The position numbers and the translations under genes are program-made. Source: Burkholderiales bacterium (lineage in GTDB: Bacteria; Pseudomonadota; Gammaproteobacteria; Burkholderiales; Burkholderiaceae_F). From it: 46,548 bases of DNA. The notes beneath the pieces are model-generated. The model had not been told where the DNA came from. It saw nothing but the letters and a program-made list of their open reading frames with translations, and ran no database searches. Shown piece by piece: positions 1-10,179 of the stretch (within the stretch, counting starts at the first letter, position 1; every line of letters begins with the position of its first letter). The stretch lies in assembly GCA_020248785.1 (NCBI GenBank), contig JADCGX010000062.1, positions 1 to 46,548 on the forward strand. The letters run 5' to 3'.

Positions 1-1
1 C

Positions 2-127
2 GTGCGCTACGCAGACATCACCGCGGGCCATCGGCCGCGCAAGACGCCACCGACGCCACCCTCCTCGCGCGGCAAGCCGGTCAGCCTCGACCGCAAAGCG
101 GCCGGTCGACCATGGCGGTCCAGTTAA
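2..127 (+). CDS. 3' end of an unidentified open frame (partial)
   Basis: An open frame enters from the left edge and stops at TAA 125-127, giving about 41 residues rich in Arg, Pro and Lys. I do not recognise it. The basic, Pro-rich tail would suit the end of many protein types, including a transposase, but nothing decides this. A second frame (from base 1) stays open to TGA 286-288 and cannot be excluded. Neither shows a motif. Confidence 0.2.
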   Translation: MRYADITAGHRPRKTPPTPPSSRGKPVSLDRKAAGRPWRSS

Positions 128-474
128 ATGGAGAGCCCTGGGAAGTTCTTATCAGCGATCTTCGTCGCCGTGGCCCTCACTGCCGTGAGCTGTTGCGTGT
201 CCACCAGGCGATCAAAGGAAACACGGACCACGCCGTGTGGTCGCGCGGTCTGAGCGGCCTCCATTGGGTGGCGGTGTTGGGCGCGTGACGCAGTTGCAGC
301 CTCGGGCGCCGTGCCGAAGCCTGCGACACGAGTCACAAACCCATCTCTTCACTTAAAGCGTCACTTTCACTGTGATCGCTATGTCCTTCTTTTTGCTCAT
401 GTTCAAACCAAAGAAATGTGATTAAAACCAGCACCTAAGTGCTTGAAGACATTGAAGAATCACCTGCAATTTCC
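128..474. other. Non-coding stretch upstream of the dcw promoter
   Basis: No convincing gene is seen here. Bases about 340-475 are clearly more AT-rich than the rest of the window, as expected of a promoter-proximal region. A small hairpin (AGCAC, loop CTAA, GTGCT) lies near 432-445. I see no terminator with a T-run for whatever lies to the left. Confidence 0.5.
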
Positions 475-504
475 TTGACCCGCACAATTCCGGTGCACTA
501 GAGT
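475..504 (+). promoter_or_regulatory. Sigma-70-type promoter of the dcw cluster (Pmra)
   Basis: A -35 box TTGACC (475-480) is followed after 18 bp by a -10-like TAGAGT (499-504). It ends 10 bp before the first MraZ box, so transcription should start at or beside the boxes. This is the only strong promoter I see upstream of the overlapping genes and probably drives the whole cluster. Confidence 0.6.
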
Positions 505-513
505 CGCACTCCT

Positions 514-538
514 GTGGGAAAAAGTGGGAGATAGTGGG
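514..538 (+). promoter_or_regulatory. MraZ operator: three GTGGG boxes at 10-bp spacing
   Basis: GTGGG occurs at 514-518, 524-528 and 534-538, exactly one helical turn apart. In studied bacteria MraZ binds tandem TGGG repeats of this spacing just upstream of its own gene and regulates the cluster. The boxes lie just downstream of the promoter, so bound MraZ would interfere with initiation or early elongation. Confidence 0.85.
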
Positions 539-605
539 CCGATCGGTCGTCGCTTCAATGCGTAGGGCCGAGATCTGTGCTTCCTATCGAGCAAGGAGCG
601 GGCGG

Positions 606-1034
606 GTGTTTCAGGGAGCGTCAAAGCTGACGATCGATGCTAAAGGGCGGCTGTCCATGCCGTCGCGGCATCGGGACGCGCTCATGGCGCAGTGTGAGGG
701 CCGCCTGACGCTCACGCGCCATCCCGATGGCTGTGTGCTCCTCTACCCACGATCCGTCTGGGACGCCAAGCGCGGTGAGATCGCGGCGCTGCCGTTCTCG
801 GCCCGCGCGCTGCAGCGCCTGCTCCTGGGCAACGCGATCGACGTCGACGTCGACTCCGCCGGCCGTGTTCTCGTGCCCACCGAGCTGCGCACGGCCGCTG
901 CCCTTGACCGCGATGTGATGCTGCTCGGCATGGGGGCGCACTTCGAGCTCTGGGATGCCGCTCGCCTGGACGCGCACGAGAAGGAACAGCTCGCCAACGG
1001 GCTGCCCGAAGCCGCTGCGGACTTCACGTTCTGA
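606..1034 (+). CDS. mraZ: Transcriptional regulator MraZ
   Basis: DNA-binding regulator with two SpoVT/AbrB-like (MraZ) repeats that controls the division and cell-wall cluster. GTG 606 is chosen because the product then begins [16 protein letters not shown], the family's usual N-terminus, and AAGGAG lies at 593-598, 7 nt upstream. The frame is open further up to GTG 534, but that would add 24 unrelated residues and overlap the operator. The 142-residue length is normal. Both DxxGR motifs are present (DAKGRL near residue 11, DSAGRV near residue 82). The gene ends 9 nt before rsmH. Confidence 0.95.
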   Translation: MFQGASKLTIDAKGRLSMPSRHRDALMAQCEGRLTLTRHPDGCVLLYPRSVWDAKRGEIAALPFSARALQRLLLGNAIDVDVDSAGRVLVPTELRTAAALDRDVMLLGMGAHFELWDAARLDAHEKEQLANGLPEAAADFTF

Positions 1035-1043
1035 TGACCGTGA

Positions 1044-2069
1044 ATGTCCGGCCCGGCCTCCTTGACTTTTCAACATCAGACCGTCCTCGCCTCGGCGGCC
1101 GTGGTGCATCTGGTGCCGGATGCCTCAGCTGCTTCCGGCATCTACGTCGACGGCACCTTCGGGCGCGGCGGCCACAGCCGGTTGATCCTCGAGCGGCTGG
1201 CGCCGCAGGGGCGGCTGATCGCGCTCGATCGCGACCCGCAGGCCGCCGCCGCCGCGCAAGCGATCGCCGATCCGCGCTTTCGCTTTGCGCACGCACGCTT
1301 TTCACGCATGACGTCCACGCTGGCGGACATGGGCGTCACGCGAGTGAATGGAATCCTGCTCGACATCGGCGTGTCCTCGCCGCAGATCGACGACCCGGCG
1401 CGCGGCTTTTCGCTGCGCGCCGCCGGCCCGCTCGACATGCGCATGGACACCACGTCGGGCATCACGGCGGCCGAGTGGCTGGCCACGGCAACGCTTGATG
1501 AGCTCGTGCGGGTGATTCGGGACTATGGGGAAGAACGGTTTGCTCTACCGATTGCAAAGGCGCTTGTGGCTCGCCGCGCGCATGGGGCTGATGGTCGGGC
1601 CGCAAGGCCGCTTGCAACGACCGCCGACCTTGCCGCACTCGTGGCAGACGCGGTCCCGAAGCGTCGCAAGACCGTCAAGGGGGGCGGGCAGCATCCGGCC
1701 ACGCGCACTTTTCAGGCTGTACGGATTCACGTCAATCAAGAGCTTGAGGAATTGGCGCTAGCACTGGATCAGTCGCTGCAGCTGCTCGCCGCCGGCGGCC
1801 GCCTGGCGGTGATCAGCTTTCATTCGCTCGAGGACCGGATCGTCAAGCGGTTCATTGAGGCGCACGCGCATCCCGAGCGCATGCTGGAGCGGCTCGACCC
1901 GCGGCTGCGCCGCTTGCCGCTGTCACCCGCGCAACTGCCGCAGCCCAGCTTGCGCGCACTGGCGCGACTGCGGCCCGATGACGCGGAGGTCGCCGCCAAT
2001 CCGCGCGCCCGCTCGGCGGTGCTGCGTGTGGCCGAGCGAACCGAGGCCACCTTGCCGGAGGCGGCGTGA
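1044..2069 (+). CDS. rsmH: 16S rRNA (cytosine-1402-N4)-methyltransferase RsmH
   Basis: SAM-dependent enzyme that methylates C1402 in the decoding centre of 16S rRNA (formerly MraW). At 341 residues it is close to the usual length. It has HQTVL near the N-terminus, the SAM-binding motif [10 protein letters not shown] (residues about 33-42), [10 protein letters not shown], and the C-terminal block [12 protein letters not shown]. The start is ATG 1044, 9 nt after mraZ. A TTG about seven codons later, just before the conserved HQTVL block, is a weaker alternative. The stop overlaps the ftsL start. Confidence 0.95.
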   Translation: MSGPASLTFQHQTVLASAAVVHLVPDASAASGIYVDGTFGRGGHSRLILERLAPQGRLIALDRDPQAAAAAQAIADPRFRFAHARFSRMTSTLADMGVTRVNGILLDIGVSSPQIDDPARGFSLRAAGPLDMRMDTTSGITAAEWLATATLDELVRVIRDYGEERFALPIAKALVARRAHGADGRAARPLATTADLAALVADAVPKRRKTVKGGGQHPATRTFQAVRIHVNQELEELALALDQSLQLLAAGGRLAVISFHSLEDRIVKRFIEAHAHPERMLERLDPRLRRLPLSPAQLPQPSLRALARLRPDDAEVAANPRARSAVLRVAERTEATLPEAA

Positions 2070-2374
2070 TGCGCGCGCTCGCCATCGTGCTCGCCCTTCT
2101 ACTGGCCGCGGCCGCGCTCTCGCTGGTCACCGCGCAGCATCGCTCGCGGGGTCTGTTTGTCGATCTGGAGCGCGCGCAGCAGCAGGCGCGCACGTTGGAG
2201 GCCGAGGGCGATCGCCTGCGTATCGAGCGTGGTCGGCTATCACAGCCGGCACACGTGGAAGCGGCGGCGCGCCAGCTTGGTCTGAAGCCGGTCGATGGCA
2301 AGTCGGTCGTGTTCCTGCCGGCGCAGGGGGCGGGCGCCGGTGCAACGGCGTCCAAGACGGAGGCGGGACGGTGA
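2066..2374 (+). CDS. ftsL: Cell division protein FtsL
   Basis: Small bitopic membrane protein of the divisome that forms the FtsQLB complex in the periplasm. The 102-residue product has an N-terminal hydrophobic helix (residues about 4-22), then a Leu/Ala/Arg-rich coiled coil, then a short FtsL-like domain containing [14 protein letters not shown] 2066 and ATG 2069 are adjacent in-frame starts and both overlap the rsmH stop. Sequence conservation in this family is low, so position between rsmH and ftsI and the topology are the main evidence. Confidence 0.85.
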   Translation: MMRALAIVLALLLAAAALSLVTAQHRSRGLFVDLERAQQQARTLEAEGDRLRIERGRLSQPAHVEAAARQLGLKPVDGKSVVFLPAQGAGAGATASKTEAGR

Positions 2375-4209
2375 AGCAGCCGCCGGGCATCCGACTCGGT
2401 GCGGGCAGCCGTGCCACGGCCGGCGCGCGCGTGGCCGTGCGGACCTCGGTCGGCGGCGCCAGCGTTGGCTTCAACAGCAATCCGCTGCTGGCGGTGAAGC
2501 TGCCGGCGTGGCGCTCGAAGTTTTTGTTGTTCACGCTGTTCTGCGCCTTCGTGGCGCTTGCCGGCCGCGCGTTCTACCTGATGGGCGGCGTCAACACGGA
2601 CTTCCTGCAGAGGCAGGGCGAGGCGCGCTACGCGCGCACGCTCGACGTGCCCGCCGTGCGCGGCAAGGTCACCGATCGCAACGGCGTGGTGCTGGCCGCC
2701 AGCGTGCCAGCGCGCGCGATCTGGGCGATTCCCGACGACGTCGATCTCAACGCCTCGCAACTGCAGCAGCTGGCGCAGCTGCTCGACATGCCGCTGGCCG
2801 AGCTGAAGCGGCGTCTGTCCAGCGAGGACCGCAACTTCGTCTACCTGCGTCGTCAGGTCGATACCGAGATCGCCGAGAAGATCGCCGCCCTCAAGCTTGG
2901 TGGCATACACGCCAGCCGCGAGTTCAAGCGCCACTACCCCGAGGGGCAGACGGTGGCGCACGTGGTCGGTTTCACCAACGTGGAAGACCGCGGGCAGGAG
3001 GGCGTGGAGCTGGCGCATGAGGCGACCCTCGCGGGCCGCGCGGGCAGCCGCAGGGTGATCAAGGACCGGCTGGGCCGCGTGGTGGAGGATGACTGGCTGC
3101 GCGAGCCTGCGCCGGGCCGCGATGTGGCGCTGTCCATCGACAACCGCGTGCAGTTCATTGCCACCAACGCGCTGCAGAACGTCGTGCAGGCGACCAATGC
3201 CAAAGCGGGCGCGGCGATCGTGCTCGATGTGCGCAGCGGCGAGATCCTGGCCTTGGCCAACTGGCCGAGCTTCGATCCCAACCTGCCGGCAGCGCAGCGC
3301 CATGCCTGGGACAAGGACCGGCTGCGCAATCGTGTGATCACCGACACGTTCGAGCCGGGCTCGACCCTCAAGCCTTTCTCGGTGGCCACCGCGCTCGACG
3401 CCGGCCAGGTTCGGCCGGCCAGCCGTTTCCAGACCGCGCCCGGCCGCATTCAGATCGGCGGCCGCACCATCAGCGACACGCACCCGCACGCGCTGCTGAC
3501 CGTCGAGCAGATCGTCGCCAAGTCGAGCAACGTCGGCACGGTCAAGATCTCGATGGATCTGCCGGCGCAGACGCTGTGGGACACCTACACCGGCGCCGGC
3601 TTTGGTCAGGCGCCGGCCTCCGCCACGCTCGGCTTTCACGGTGCGGTTGCCGGCCGGCTGCGTCCGTACAAGGCCTGGCGCCCGATCGAGCAGGCGACCA
3701 TCAGCTACGGCTATGGCGTGAGCGTGTCGCTGCTGCAGCTGGCGCGCGCCTACACCGCGTTCGCGCGCGACGGCGATGTGGTGCCGGTGAGCCTGATGAA
3801 GCTCGACCCTGCGCAGCACGTGCCCAGCGCGCAGGTGTTCAAGCCCGAGACGGCGCGCGCCATGCGCAAGATGCTCGAGGCCGCCGTCAGCGACGAAGGC
3901 ACCGCGCCGCGCGCCCGCATCCCGGGCTATCGCGTGGCGGGCAAGACGGGCACCGCGCGCAAGCTGAGGAACGGGCAGTACGTGAACTCCTACGTCGCCT
4001 CGTTCGCCGGCTTTGCCCCCGTGAGCGATCCACGCATCGTGGTGGCGGTGATGGTGGACGAGCCGGGCGGCGGTCGCATCTACGGCGGCGACGTGGCAGC
4101 CCCGGTGTTCGCCGAGATCGCCGCAGGCAGTCTGCGCGCGCTGCAGGTGGCGCCCGATGGCCCGTTGACACCCAAGCCCGTGCTGGCCGCGGCGAGGGAG
4201 ACGCTGTGA
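2371..4209 (+). CDS. ftsI: Peptidoglycan D,D-transpeptidase FtsI (PBP3)
   Basis: Septum-specific class B penicillin-binding protein that cross-links peptidoglycan in the periplasm. The start is GTG 2371, overlapping the ftsL stop by 4 nt; the longer open frame upstream is only the shadow of rsmH and ftsL. The 612 residues contain an Arg-rich cytoplasmic N-terminus of about 50 residues, one membrane helix (about 50-70), the pedestal domain (VRGKVTDRNG), and the three penicillin-binding motifs: S331-T-L-K, S385-S-N and K525-T-G-T. All catalytic residues are present. Confidence 0.96.
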   Translation: MKQPPGIRLGAGSRATAGARVAVRTSVGGASVGFNSNPLLAVKLPAWRSKFLLFTLFCAFVALAGRAFYLMGGVNTDFLQRQGEARYARTLDVPAVRGKVTDRNGVVLAASVPARAIWAIPDDVDLNASQLQQLAQLLDMPLAELKRRLSSEDRNFVYLRRQVDTEIAEKIAALKLGGIHASREFKRHYPEGQTVAHVVGFTNVEDRGQEGVELAHEATLAGRAGSRRVIKDRLGRVVEDDWLREPAPGRDVALSIDNRVQFIATNALQNVVQATNAKAGAAIVLDVRSGEILALANWPSFDPNLPAAQRHAWDKDRLRNRVITDTFEPGSTLKPFSVATALDAGQVRPASRFQTAPGRIQIGGRTISDTHPHALLTVEQIVAKSSNVGTVKISMDLPAQTLWDTYTGAGFGQAPASATLGFHGAVAGRLRPYKAWRPIEQATISYGYGVSVSLLQLARAYTAFARDGDVVPVSLMKLDPAQHVPSAQVFKPETARAMRKMLEAAVSDEGTAPRARIPGYRVAGKTGTARKLRNGQYVNSYVASFAGFAPVSDPRIVVAVMVDEPGGGRIYGGDVAAPVFAEIAAGSLRALQVAPDGPLTPKPVLAAARETL

Positions 4210-5816
4210 ACGATGCCAGCAGCACTGTCTCTGTGGTGATGGACGCGCTCAGCTGGGCTCGCCAGGCGGCCGGCCCGGCGCTGCGCGACCTGCAACTGGA
4301 CAGCCGTCGTGTGCGTGCGGGCGACGTGTTCATCGCCGTGCCGGGGCGGGCGAGCGACGGTCGCGCCTACATCGACGCCGCGGTAAAGCTTGGCGCCGCC
4401 GCCATCCTCGTGGAGGCGGACGGCTGGACGCCGCGCGCCGTCGGCGTGCCGCTGCGCGCGGTGCCGCAACTGTCATCGATGCTCGGCCAACTGGCCGCGC
4501 GCTTCTACGGCAAGCCGAGCGAAGCGTTGCTCACGTTCGGTGTGACGGGCACCAACGGCAAGACCTCTGTAAGCCAGTGGATCGCCCAGGCCTTAGTGGC
4601 GGGCGGCCGGCGCTGCGCGGTGATTGGCACCGTGGGCAGCGGGTTTCCGGAATCACCCCTGCATACCGCCGCGCTCACTACGCCCGATGCCGTTTCGCTG
4701 CACAAGGACGTGCGCCGCCTGGCCGATGCCGGGGCGCGTGCGCTTGCCATGGAAGTCTCGTCGATCGGGCTCGACCAGGGTCGCGTGCAGGGCATGAAGT
4801 ACGACGTCGCGGTGTTCACCAATCTCACGCGCGATCACCTCGACTATCACGGCACCATGGCGGCCTACGAGGCCGCCAAGAGCCGCCTGTTCGACTGGCC
4901 CACGCTCACGCACGCCGTCATCAACCTGGACGATGCGATGGGCCGGCGCCTGGTGGCGGGGCTGCGCTCGCGCGTGCAGGCCGGCGCGTTGCGTCTGATC
5001 GGCTACACGCAGGGCGACGTGCGGGCCGACGGCCTCACCGAGCGCCTGCTCGCGCGCGAGGTGCGCAGCACCGCCGACGGGCTCGAACTCGTGCTGCAGT
5101 CGGGCACGCGCCTGGCGAGCAACGCAGCGCCGAACGCCGTGCCGCTCACGCTGCCGCTGGTCGGCAGCTTCAACGTCTCCAACGTGCTCGCGGTCGCGGG
5201 CGCATTGCTCGCCGCCGGCGTGGACTTCGGCCGTCTGCCGACCCTGCTCGGGCAACTGCGCCCTCCCGCGGGCCGCATGCAGCGCGTGGGTGGCCGCGTC
5301 GCTGCCAATGAGCCGTTGGCCGTGGTCGACTACGCGCATACGCCGGACGCGCTGGACAAGGCACTGGAGGCGCTGCGGCCGGTGGCGAACGCGCGTGGCG
5401 GCAAGCTGTGGGTGGTCTTCGGCGCTGGCGGCGATCGCGACCCGGGCAAGCGCGCGCCAATGGGCGAAGCCGCGGCGCGCGCGGCTGATCGTGTCGTCAT
5501 CACCTCCGACAATCCGCGGTCCGAGTCACCGCTGGCGATCATCGAGATGGTCGCCAGCGGTGTGCCTGCTGGCATGGTCGCCGAGCAGATCGTCGATCGC
5601 GCCACCGCGATCGCACAGGCGATCGCGCAGGCCGATGTGCGCGATGTCGTGCTGATCGCAGGCAAGGGCCATGAGGACTACCAGGACGTCGGCGGCGTGA
5701 AGTCGCACTTCTCGGACCTCGAGCAGGCGCAAGCCGCGCTGGCGCGGCGCCTTCGTCCGACCGACCCGGCCGGTGCCGCTGCTCCCATGACCGCCCTGCG
5801 GAGCGCGCGGTGCTGA
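4206..5816 (+). CDS. murE: UDP-MurNAc-L-Ala-D-Glu:meso-diaminopimelate ligase MurE
   Basis: Cytoplasmic Mur ligase that adds meso-diaminopimelate to the UDP-MurNAc dipeptide with ATP. GTG 4206 overlaps the ftsI stop (GTGA) and gives 536 residues, slightly longer than the usual 490-510. The ATP loop GVTGTNGKTS lies near residues 111-120. The DNPRSESP motif near residue 435 carries the DNPR signature that selects diaminopimelate rather than lysine. A short C-terminal tail runs past the core and overlaps murF by 7 nt. Confidence 0.95.
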   Translation: MNDASSTVSVVMDALSWARQAAGPALRDLQLDSRRVRAGDVFIAVPGRASDGRAYIDAAVKLGAAAILVEADGWTPRAVGVPLRAVPQLSSMLGQLAARFYGKPSEALLTFGVTGTNGKTSVSQWIAQALVAGGRRCAVIGTVGSGFPESPLHTAALTTPDAVSLHKDVRRLADAGARALAMEVSSIGLDQGRVQGMKYDVAVFTNLTRDHLDYHGTMAAYEAAKSRLFDWPTLTHAVINLDDAMGRRLVAGLRSRVQAGALRLIGYTQGDVRADGLTERLLAREVRSTADGLELVLQSGTRLASNAAPNAVPLTLPLVGSFNVSNVLAVAGALLAAGVDFGRLPTLLGQLRPPAGRMQRVGGRVAANEPLAVVDYAHTPDALDKALEALRPVANARGGKLWVVFGAGGDRDPGKRAPMGEAAARAADRVVITSDNPRSESPLAIIEMVASGVPAGMVAEQIVDRATAIAQAIAQADVRDVVLIAGKGHEDYQDVGGVKSHFSDLEQAQAALARRLRPTDPAGAAAPMTALRSARC

Positions 5817-7198
5817 CGCTGGCCGAGCTTGCCGCGGTGCTGCCCAACGCCACGCTCGAGGGTGAGGGTCGCACCGCGTTCACCAGCGTGTCGACCGACT
5901 CGCGCACGCTGTCGCCCGGGGCTCTGTTCGTCGCGCTGCGCGGCGAGCGCTTCGACGGCCACGACTACGCCGTACAGGCGGCCGAGCGCGGCGCGGCCGC
6001 CGTGTTGGTCGAGCGGCCGGTGCCAGTGTCCGTGCCGAAGCTCGTGGTGCCCGACGCACTGCGTGCACTTGGGCTCGGGGCGGGCTTCTGGCGCAGCCGC
6101 TTCGACATCCCGCTGATCGCGGTGACCGGCAGCAACGGCAAGACCACCGTCACGCAGATGATCGGTCGCATCCTGGCGCAGGCGTATGGCGAGGCATTGG
6201 GCGAGCGGTTGGGCGAGACAAGGCGACTGGTGACGGCGGGCAACCTCAATAACGACATCGGCGCGCCGCTCATGTTGTGGCGCCTGAACGCGCAGCATCG
6301 CGTCGCCGTGCTCGAACTTGGCATGAGCCATCGTGGCGAGATCGGCTACCTGGCGCAGCTGGCGCGGCCGACCGTGGCGCTGGTGGTCAATGCGCAGCGC
6401 GAGCACCAGGAGTTCATGGACTCGGTGGAGGCCACCGCACACGAGAACGCGGCGACCTTCATGACGCTGCCTGCCGATGGCACCGCCTGCTTTCCGGCCG
6501 ACGATGCCTGCGCGCCGATCTGGCGCCAGCTGGCCGGCATCCATCGCGTGCTCGACTTCGCGCGCCGTGCCTACGCGGCGATCAGCTGCCAGTACACGCT
6601 TTCGCGCGACGGCAGCGCGCTGTCGATCGCCACGCCGGTCGGCCTAATCGAGGTCGGGCTGACCGTCGCCGGTGAGCACAACGTGCACAACGCGCTGGCG
6701 GCGACTGCGGCGGCGCTGGCGATCGGCATCAAGCCGGCCGACATCGCAGCCGGGCTGGCCGCGTTCACGCCGGTGGCCGGCCGCGGCGTGCGCCACGTGC
6801 TGGCCAATGGCGCGCTGCTGATCGACGACAGCTACAACGCCAACCCGGACTCGGTACGTGCCGCCATCGATCTGCTCGCCACGCTGGCGGGGCCGCGCCT
6901 GCTGGTGCTGGGTGACATGGGCGAGGTGGGTGCGCAGGGGCCGGCGTTCCACGCCGAGGTCGGTGCGCACGCGAAGGCGCGGGGCATCGAGCACTTGTAC
7001 GCCATGGGCGAGGCGACGCGGGCGAGTGTCGCGGCCTTTGGCGGTGGCAGACACTTCGACACGATCGAGGCGCTGATCGCCGCCGTGCGCGAGGCAGCGG
7101 GCCAGGGAGCCACGGTGCTGGTGAAGGGATCGCGGTTCATGCGGATGGAGCGCGTGGTGCGTGCATTGATGGAACCGGAGGCGGCGCGTGCTGCTTGA
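5810..7198 (+). CDS. murF: UDP-MurNAc-tripeptide D-alanyl-D-alanine ligase MurF
   Basis: Adds the D-Ala-D-Ala dipeptide to UDP-MurNAc-tripeptide in the cytoplasm. The 462 residues have the three Mur ligase domains: an N-terminal substrate domain with [13 protein letters not shown], the ATP loop [10 protein letters not shown] (about 103-112), and a C-terminal domain with [10 protein letters not shown], a MurF hallmark. The start is GTG 5810, inside the end of murE; the 3' end overlaps mraY by 11 nt. This packing suggests translational coupling. Confidence 0.96.
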   Translation: MLTLAELAAVLPNATLEGEGRTAFTSVSTDSRTLSPGALFVALRGERFDGHDYAVQAAERGAAAVLVERPVPVSVPKLVVPDALRALGLGAGFWRSRFDIPLIAVTGSNGKTTVTQMIGRILAQAYGEALGERLGETRRLVTAGNLNNDIGAPLMLWRLNAQHRVAVLELGMSHRGEIGYLAQLARPTVALVVNAQREHQEFMDSVEATAHENAATFMTLPADGTACFPADDACAPIWRQLAGIHRVLDFARRAYAAISCQYTLSRDGSALSIATPVGLIEVGLTVAGEHNVHNALAATAAALAIGIKPADIAAGLAAFTPVAGRGVRHVLANGALLIDDSYNANPDSVRAAIDLLATLAGPRLLVLGDMGEVGAQGPAFHAEVGAHAKARGIEHLYAMGEATRASVAAFGGGRHFDTIEALIAAVREAAGQGATVLVKGSRFMRMERVVRALMEPEAARAA

Positions 7199-8342
7199 TC
7201 TTCTGCAATGGCTGTCGCAGGACATCCGCGCGTTCAACGTCTTCAACTACCTGACTTTGCGCGCGGTGCTGGCGGCCGGCACCGCGTTGGCCATTGGCCT
7301 TTTTGCAGGGCCGCGGGTGATCCGCAAGCTCACCGAGCTGAAGATCGGCCAGGCGGTGCGCACCGACGGGCCGCAGACGCATCTGTCGAAGTCGGGCACG
7401 CCAACGATGGGTGGCGTGCTCATCTTGATCTCGATTGGGCTCACCACGCTGCTGTGGGCGGATCTGTCGAACCGCTTCGTGTGGGTGGTGCTGATCGTGA
7501 CGCTGGGCTTCGGCTGGGTGGGCTGGGTCGACGACTACCGCAAGGTCGTGCACCGCAACCCCAAGGGCATGAGCGCGAAGGAGAAGTACTTCTGGCAGTC
7601 GCTCATTGGCCTGGGCGCGTCGTTCTACCTCGCCTTTGCGATCGCCGCGCCCTCGACCGATGCCATCGTGCCGCTGATGTGGCAGTGGATCACGGGTGGC
7701 TTTTACATCGACCTGCCGAGCCGGTCGGACCTCATCGTGCCGTTCTTCAAGAACTACGCCTATCCGATGGGCGTGTTCGGATTCGTGCTCCTGTCGTATC
7801 TCGTGATCGTGGGCACCAGCAACGCCGTCAACCTGACCGACGGGCTCGACGGCCTGGCGATCATGCCGGCCGCCTTGGTTGGCGCCGCGCTCGGCATCTT
7901 TGCCTATGTCGTGGGCCGCGCCGACTTCTCCAAGTACCTGCTGTTTCCGTACATCCCGGGCGCCGGCGAGCTGTCGATCATTTGCGCCGCCATCGCGGGC
8001 GCGGGGCTGGCGTTTCTCTGGTTCAACGCCTATCCGGCGCAAGTGTTCATGGGCGACGTGGGCGCACTGGCCCTGGGCGGCGCGCTCGGCACCATCGCCG
8101 TCATCACGCGCCAGGAGATCGTGCTCTTCATCATGGGGGGCGTGTTCGTGGCCGAGACCGTCAGCGTGATGCTGCAGGTGGGCTACTTCAAGTGGTCGGG
8201 CGGCAAGCGCATCTTCCGCATGGCGCCGCTGCATCACCACTTCGAGCTGTCGGGCTGGAAAGAGAACCAGGTGGTCGTGCGGTTCTGGATCATCACCATC
8301 ATGCTGGTGCTGGTCGGGCTGTCGACATTGAAGATCCGTTGA
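7188..8342 (+). CDS. mraY: Phospho-MurNAc-pentapeptide transferase MraY
   Basis: Integral membrane enzyme that moves phospho-MurNAc-pentapeptide to undecaprenyl phosphate, making lipid I. It is 384 residues long with about ten hydrophobic helices. Family signatures are present: GTPTMGG near residue 70, the WVDDYRK aspartate pair, [10 protein letters not shown] with the metal-binding Asp, and the APLHHHFE loop near the C-terminus. The start is GTG 7188, overlapping murF. A 16-nt gap to murD is one of the few non-overlapping junctions here. Confidence 0.97.
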   Translation: MLLDLLQWLSQDIRAFNVFNYLTLRAVLAAGTALAIGLFAGPRVIRKLTELKIGQAVRTDGPQTHLSKSGTPTMGGVLILISIGLTTLLWADLSNRFVWVVLIVTLGFGWVGWVDDYRKVVHRNPKGMSAKEKYFWQSLIGLGASFYLAFAIAAPSTDAIVPLMWQWITGGFYIDLPSRSDLIVPFFKNYAYPMGVFGFVLLSYLVIVGTSNAVNLTDGLDGLAIMPAALVGAALGIFAYVVGRADFSKYLLFPYIPGAGELSIICAAIAGAGLAFLWFNAYPAQVFMGDVGALALGGALGTIAVITRQEIVLFIMGGVFVAETVSVMLQVGYFKWSGGKRIFRMAPLHHHFELSGWKENQVVVRFWIITIMLVLVGLSTLKIR

Positions 8343-8358
8343 TGTCGAAGAGCTGCCG

Positions 8359-10179
8359 ATGAACACTGCGCTCATCCTCGGTCTTGGCGAAAGCGGTCTC
8401 GCGATGGCGCGCTGGCTCGCGCGCGAGGGCTGGACGCTGCGCGTCGCGGACACGCGCAGCGAGCCGCCGATGCTGGCGGCGCTGAAGAGCGCGCTGCCGG
8501 CGGCCGAGTTCGTGAGTGGCAACTTCAGCGCTGCCCTGCTGGACGGCGTGCAGATGCTTGCGCTCAGCCCCGGCGTGGCGCCCGAGCATTCGGACGCCAC
8601 GCCGCTGGTGCAGGCGGCCGTCGCGAGCGGCATCGATGTGGTGGGTGAGATCGAGCTCTTTGCGCGTGCGATCCAGCGCCTGGGCGCAGAGCGCGGCTAC
8701 CGGCCGCGCATCGCGGGCATCACGGGCACCAACGGCAAGACCACGACCACCGTGCTCACCGGTCTTCTGATCGACAAGTCCGGCGTGGCGGGCAAGAACG
8801 GCGTTGCCGTGGCCGGCAACATCTCGCCCACGGCGCTCGACACCCTGCGTGAGCGACTTGATCTTGCTTCGGATGCCGCGGACGACTTGCCGCAGGTGTG
8901 GGTGCTCGAGCTGTCGAGCTTCCAGCTCGCGACCACCACCTCGCTCGCCTGCGATGCCGCCACCGTGCTCAACCTGACGCAGGATCACCTGGACTGGCAC
9001 GGCAGCATGGAGGCCTACGCGGCGGCCAAGGCGCGCATCTTCGGTGCGCGTACGGCGCGCGTGCTCAATCGCGACGATCCCTGGGTCATCAAGATGCAGC
9101 CCGAACCGGTCAAGCCTGCGCCAAAGGCCAGGCCGAGCAGGGCGAAGGCATTGAAGGCCGAGAAGGCCAAGGCGGCCGTGGTGCTGCCGGATAGCGAGTC
9201 CGCCGCGAGCGAGGCGGTGGTACAGGCCGACGTCGCGCCGGTCGCGGCGTTGCCGGCGTGGCCGACGGCTGAGGCCAGTGAGCAGGGCGCCGTGCAGGAC
9301 GCTGAGGCGAGCGCCTCCGCCACGGACGCCGCGACGGAAGCCGCGACGGGCGATGGGCTGACGTCGGTGCACGCGGCCGACCACGTCGCGCGCGCGCTCA
9401 AGCGCGAGCGCGAACTGCCGCCGCCGGTGTTCACCTTCGGCGCGGGCGCGCCGAGCCAGCCGGATGAGTACGGACTCGTGCGCGATGGCGGGCTGATGTG
9501 GCTCGCCTACACCGAGGACCTCAGCATGGGCCACCGCCGCCGCGAGGCGGCCGGCGAGCTGCCGGGCATCGAGGGCCAGGTGCACGTGCACCGCCTGATG
9601 CCGACCGAGGCACTGAAGATCCGTGGTCGTCATAACGCGCTGAATGCCCTGGCAGCCCTGGCACTGGCGCGGGCGATCGGCTGCCCGCTGGCGCCGATGC
9701 TGCATGCGCTGCGCCATTACACCGGCGAGCCGCATCGGGTGCAGCCGGTTGCGGTGATCGACGGCGTGCACTTCGTCGACGACTCCAAGGGCACCAACGT
9801 CGGCGCGACGGTGGCTGCGCTCGAAGGCCTTGGAAGTGAAGGCCGCAAGCTCGTCGTGATCCTCGGCGGCGACGGCAAGGGCCAGGACTTCACCCCGCTG
9901 GTGGCGCCGCTGGCCGCGTTCGCGCGCGCCGTGGTGCTGATCGGCCGCGACGGCGCGCAGATCGGCGCGCTGCTGCGCGAGGCGGCGTATCCCGTGCATC
10001 AGGCGACGACGCTGCCAGAGGCCGTGGAGACCGCCGCCGGGGTCGCACGCGGCGGCGACGTGGTGCTGCTGTCGCCAGCCTGCGCCAGTCTCGACATGTT
10101 CCGCGACTACAAGCATCGCGCCGAGGTGTTCGTCGCCGCGGTGCGCGAGCTGGCCACCGAGAAAGGGCAGGTGCTGTGA
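8359..10179 (+). CDS. murD: UDP-MurNAc-L-alanine:D-glutamate ligase MurD, with a large central insertion
   Basis: Adds D-glutamate to UDP-MurNAc-L-alanine. It has the N-terminal Rossmann domain ([10 protein letters not shown]), the ATP loop [11 protein letters not shown] (about 117-127), [10 protein letters not shown], and [11 protein letters not shown] in the C-terminal domain. At 606 residues it is far longer than the E. coli enzyme (438). The excess is a low-complexity Ala/Lys/Pro/Glu/Ser-rich segment at residues about 246-354 between [12 protein letters not shown] and VFTFGAGAP. Related betaproteobacterial MurDs have a shorter insertion there. All catalytic motifs are intact, so activity is expected. 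Confidence 0.95.
   Translation: MNTALILGLGESGLAMARWLAREGWTLRVADTRSEPPMLAALKSALPAAEFVSGNFSAALLDGVQMLALSPGVAPEHSDATPLVQAAVASGIDVVGEIELFARAIQRLGAERGYRPRIAGITGTNGKTTTTVLTGLLIDKSGVAGKNGVAVAGNISPTALDTLRERLDLASDAADDLPQVWVLELSSFQLATTTSLACDAATVLNLTQDHLDWHGSMEAYAAAKARIFGARTARVLNRDDPWVIKMQPEPVKPAPKARPSRAKALKAEKAKAAVVLPDSESAASEAVVQADVAPVAALPAWPTAEASEQGAVQDAEASASATDAATEAATGDGLTSVHAADHVARALKRERELPPPVFTFGAGAPSQPDEYGLVRDGGLMWLAYTEDLSMGHRRREAAGELPGIEGQVHVHRLMPTEALKIRGRHNALNALAALALARAIGCPLAPMLHALRHYTGEPHRVQPVAVIDGVHFVDDSKGTNVGATVAALEGLGSEGRKLVVILGGDGKGQDFTPLVAPLAAFARAVVLIGRDGAQIGALLREAAYPVHQATTLPEAVETAAGVARGGDVVLLSPACASLDMFRDYKHRAEVFVAAVRELATEKGQVL

Noticed and set aside
1852..3819. 655-codon open frame antisense to ftsL and ftsI
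   Set aside because: Shadow frame in GC-rich DNA; no motif, and real genes fill the + strand.
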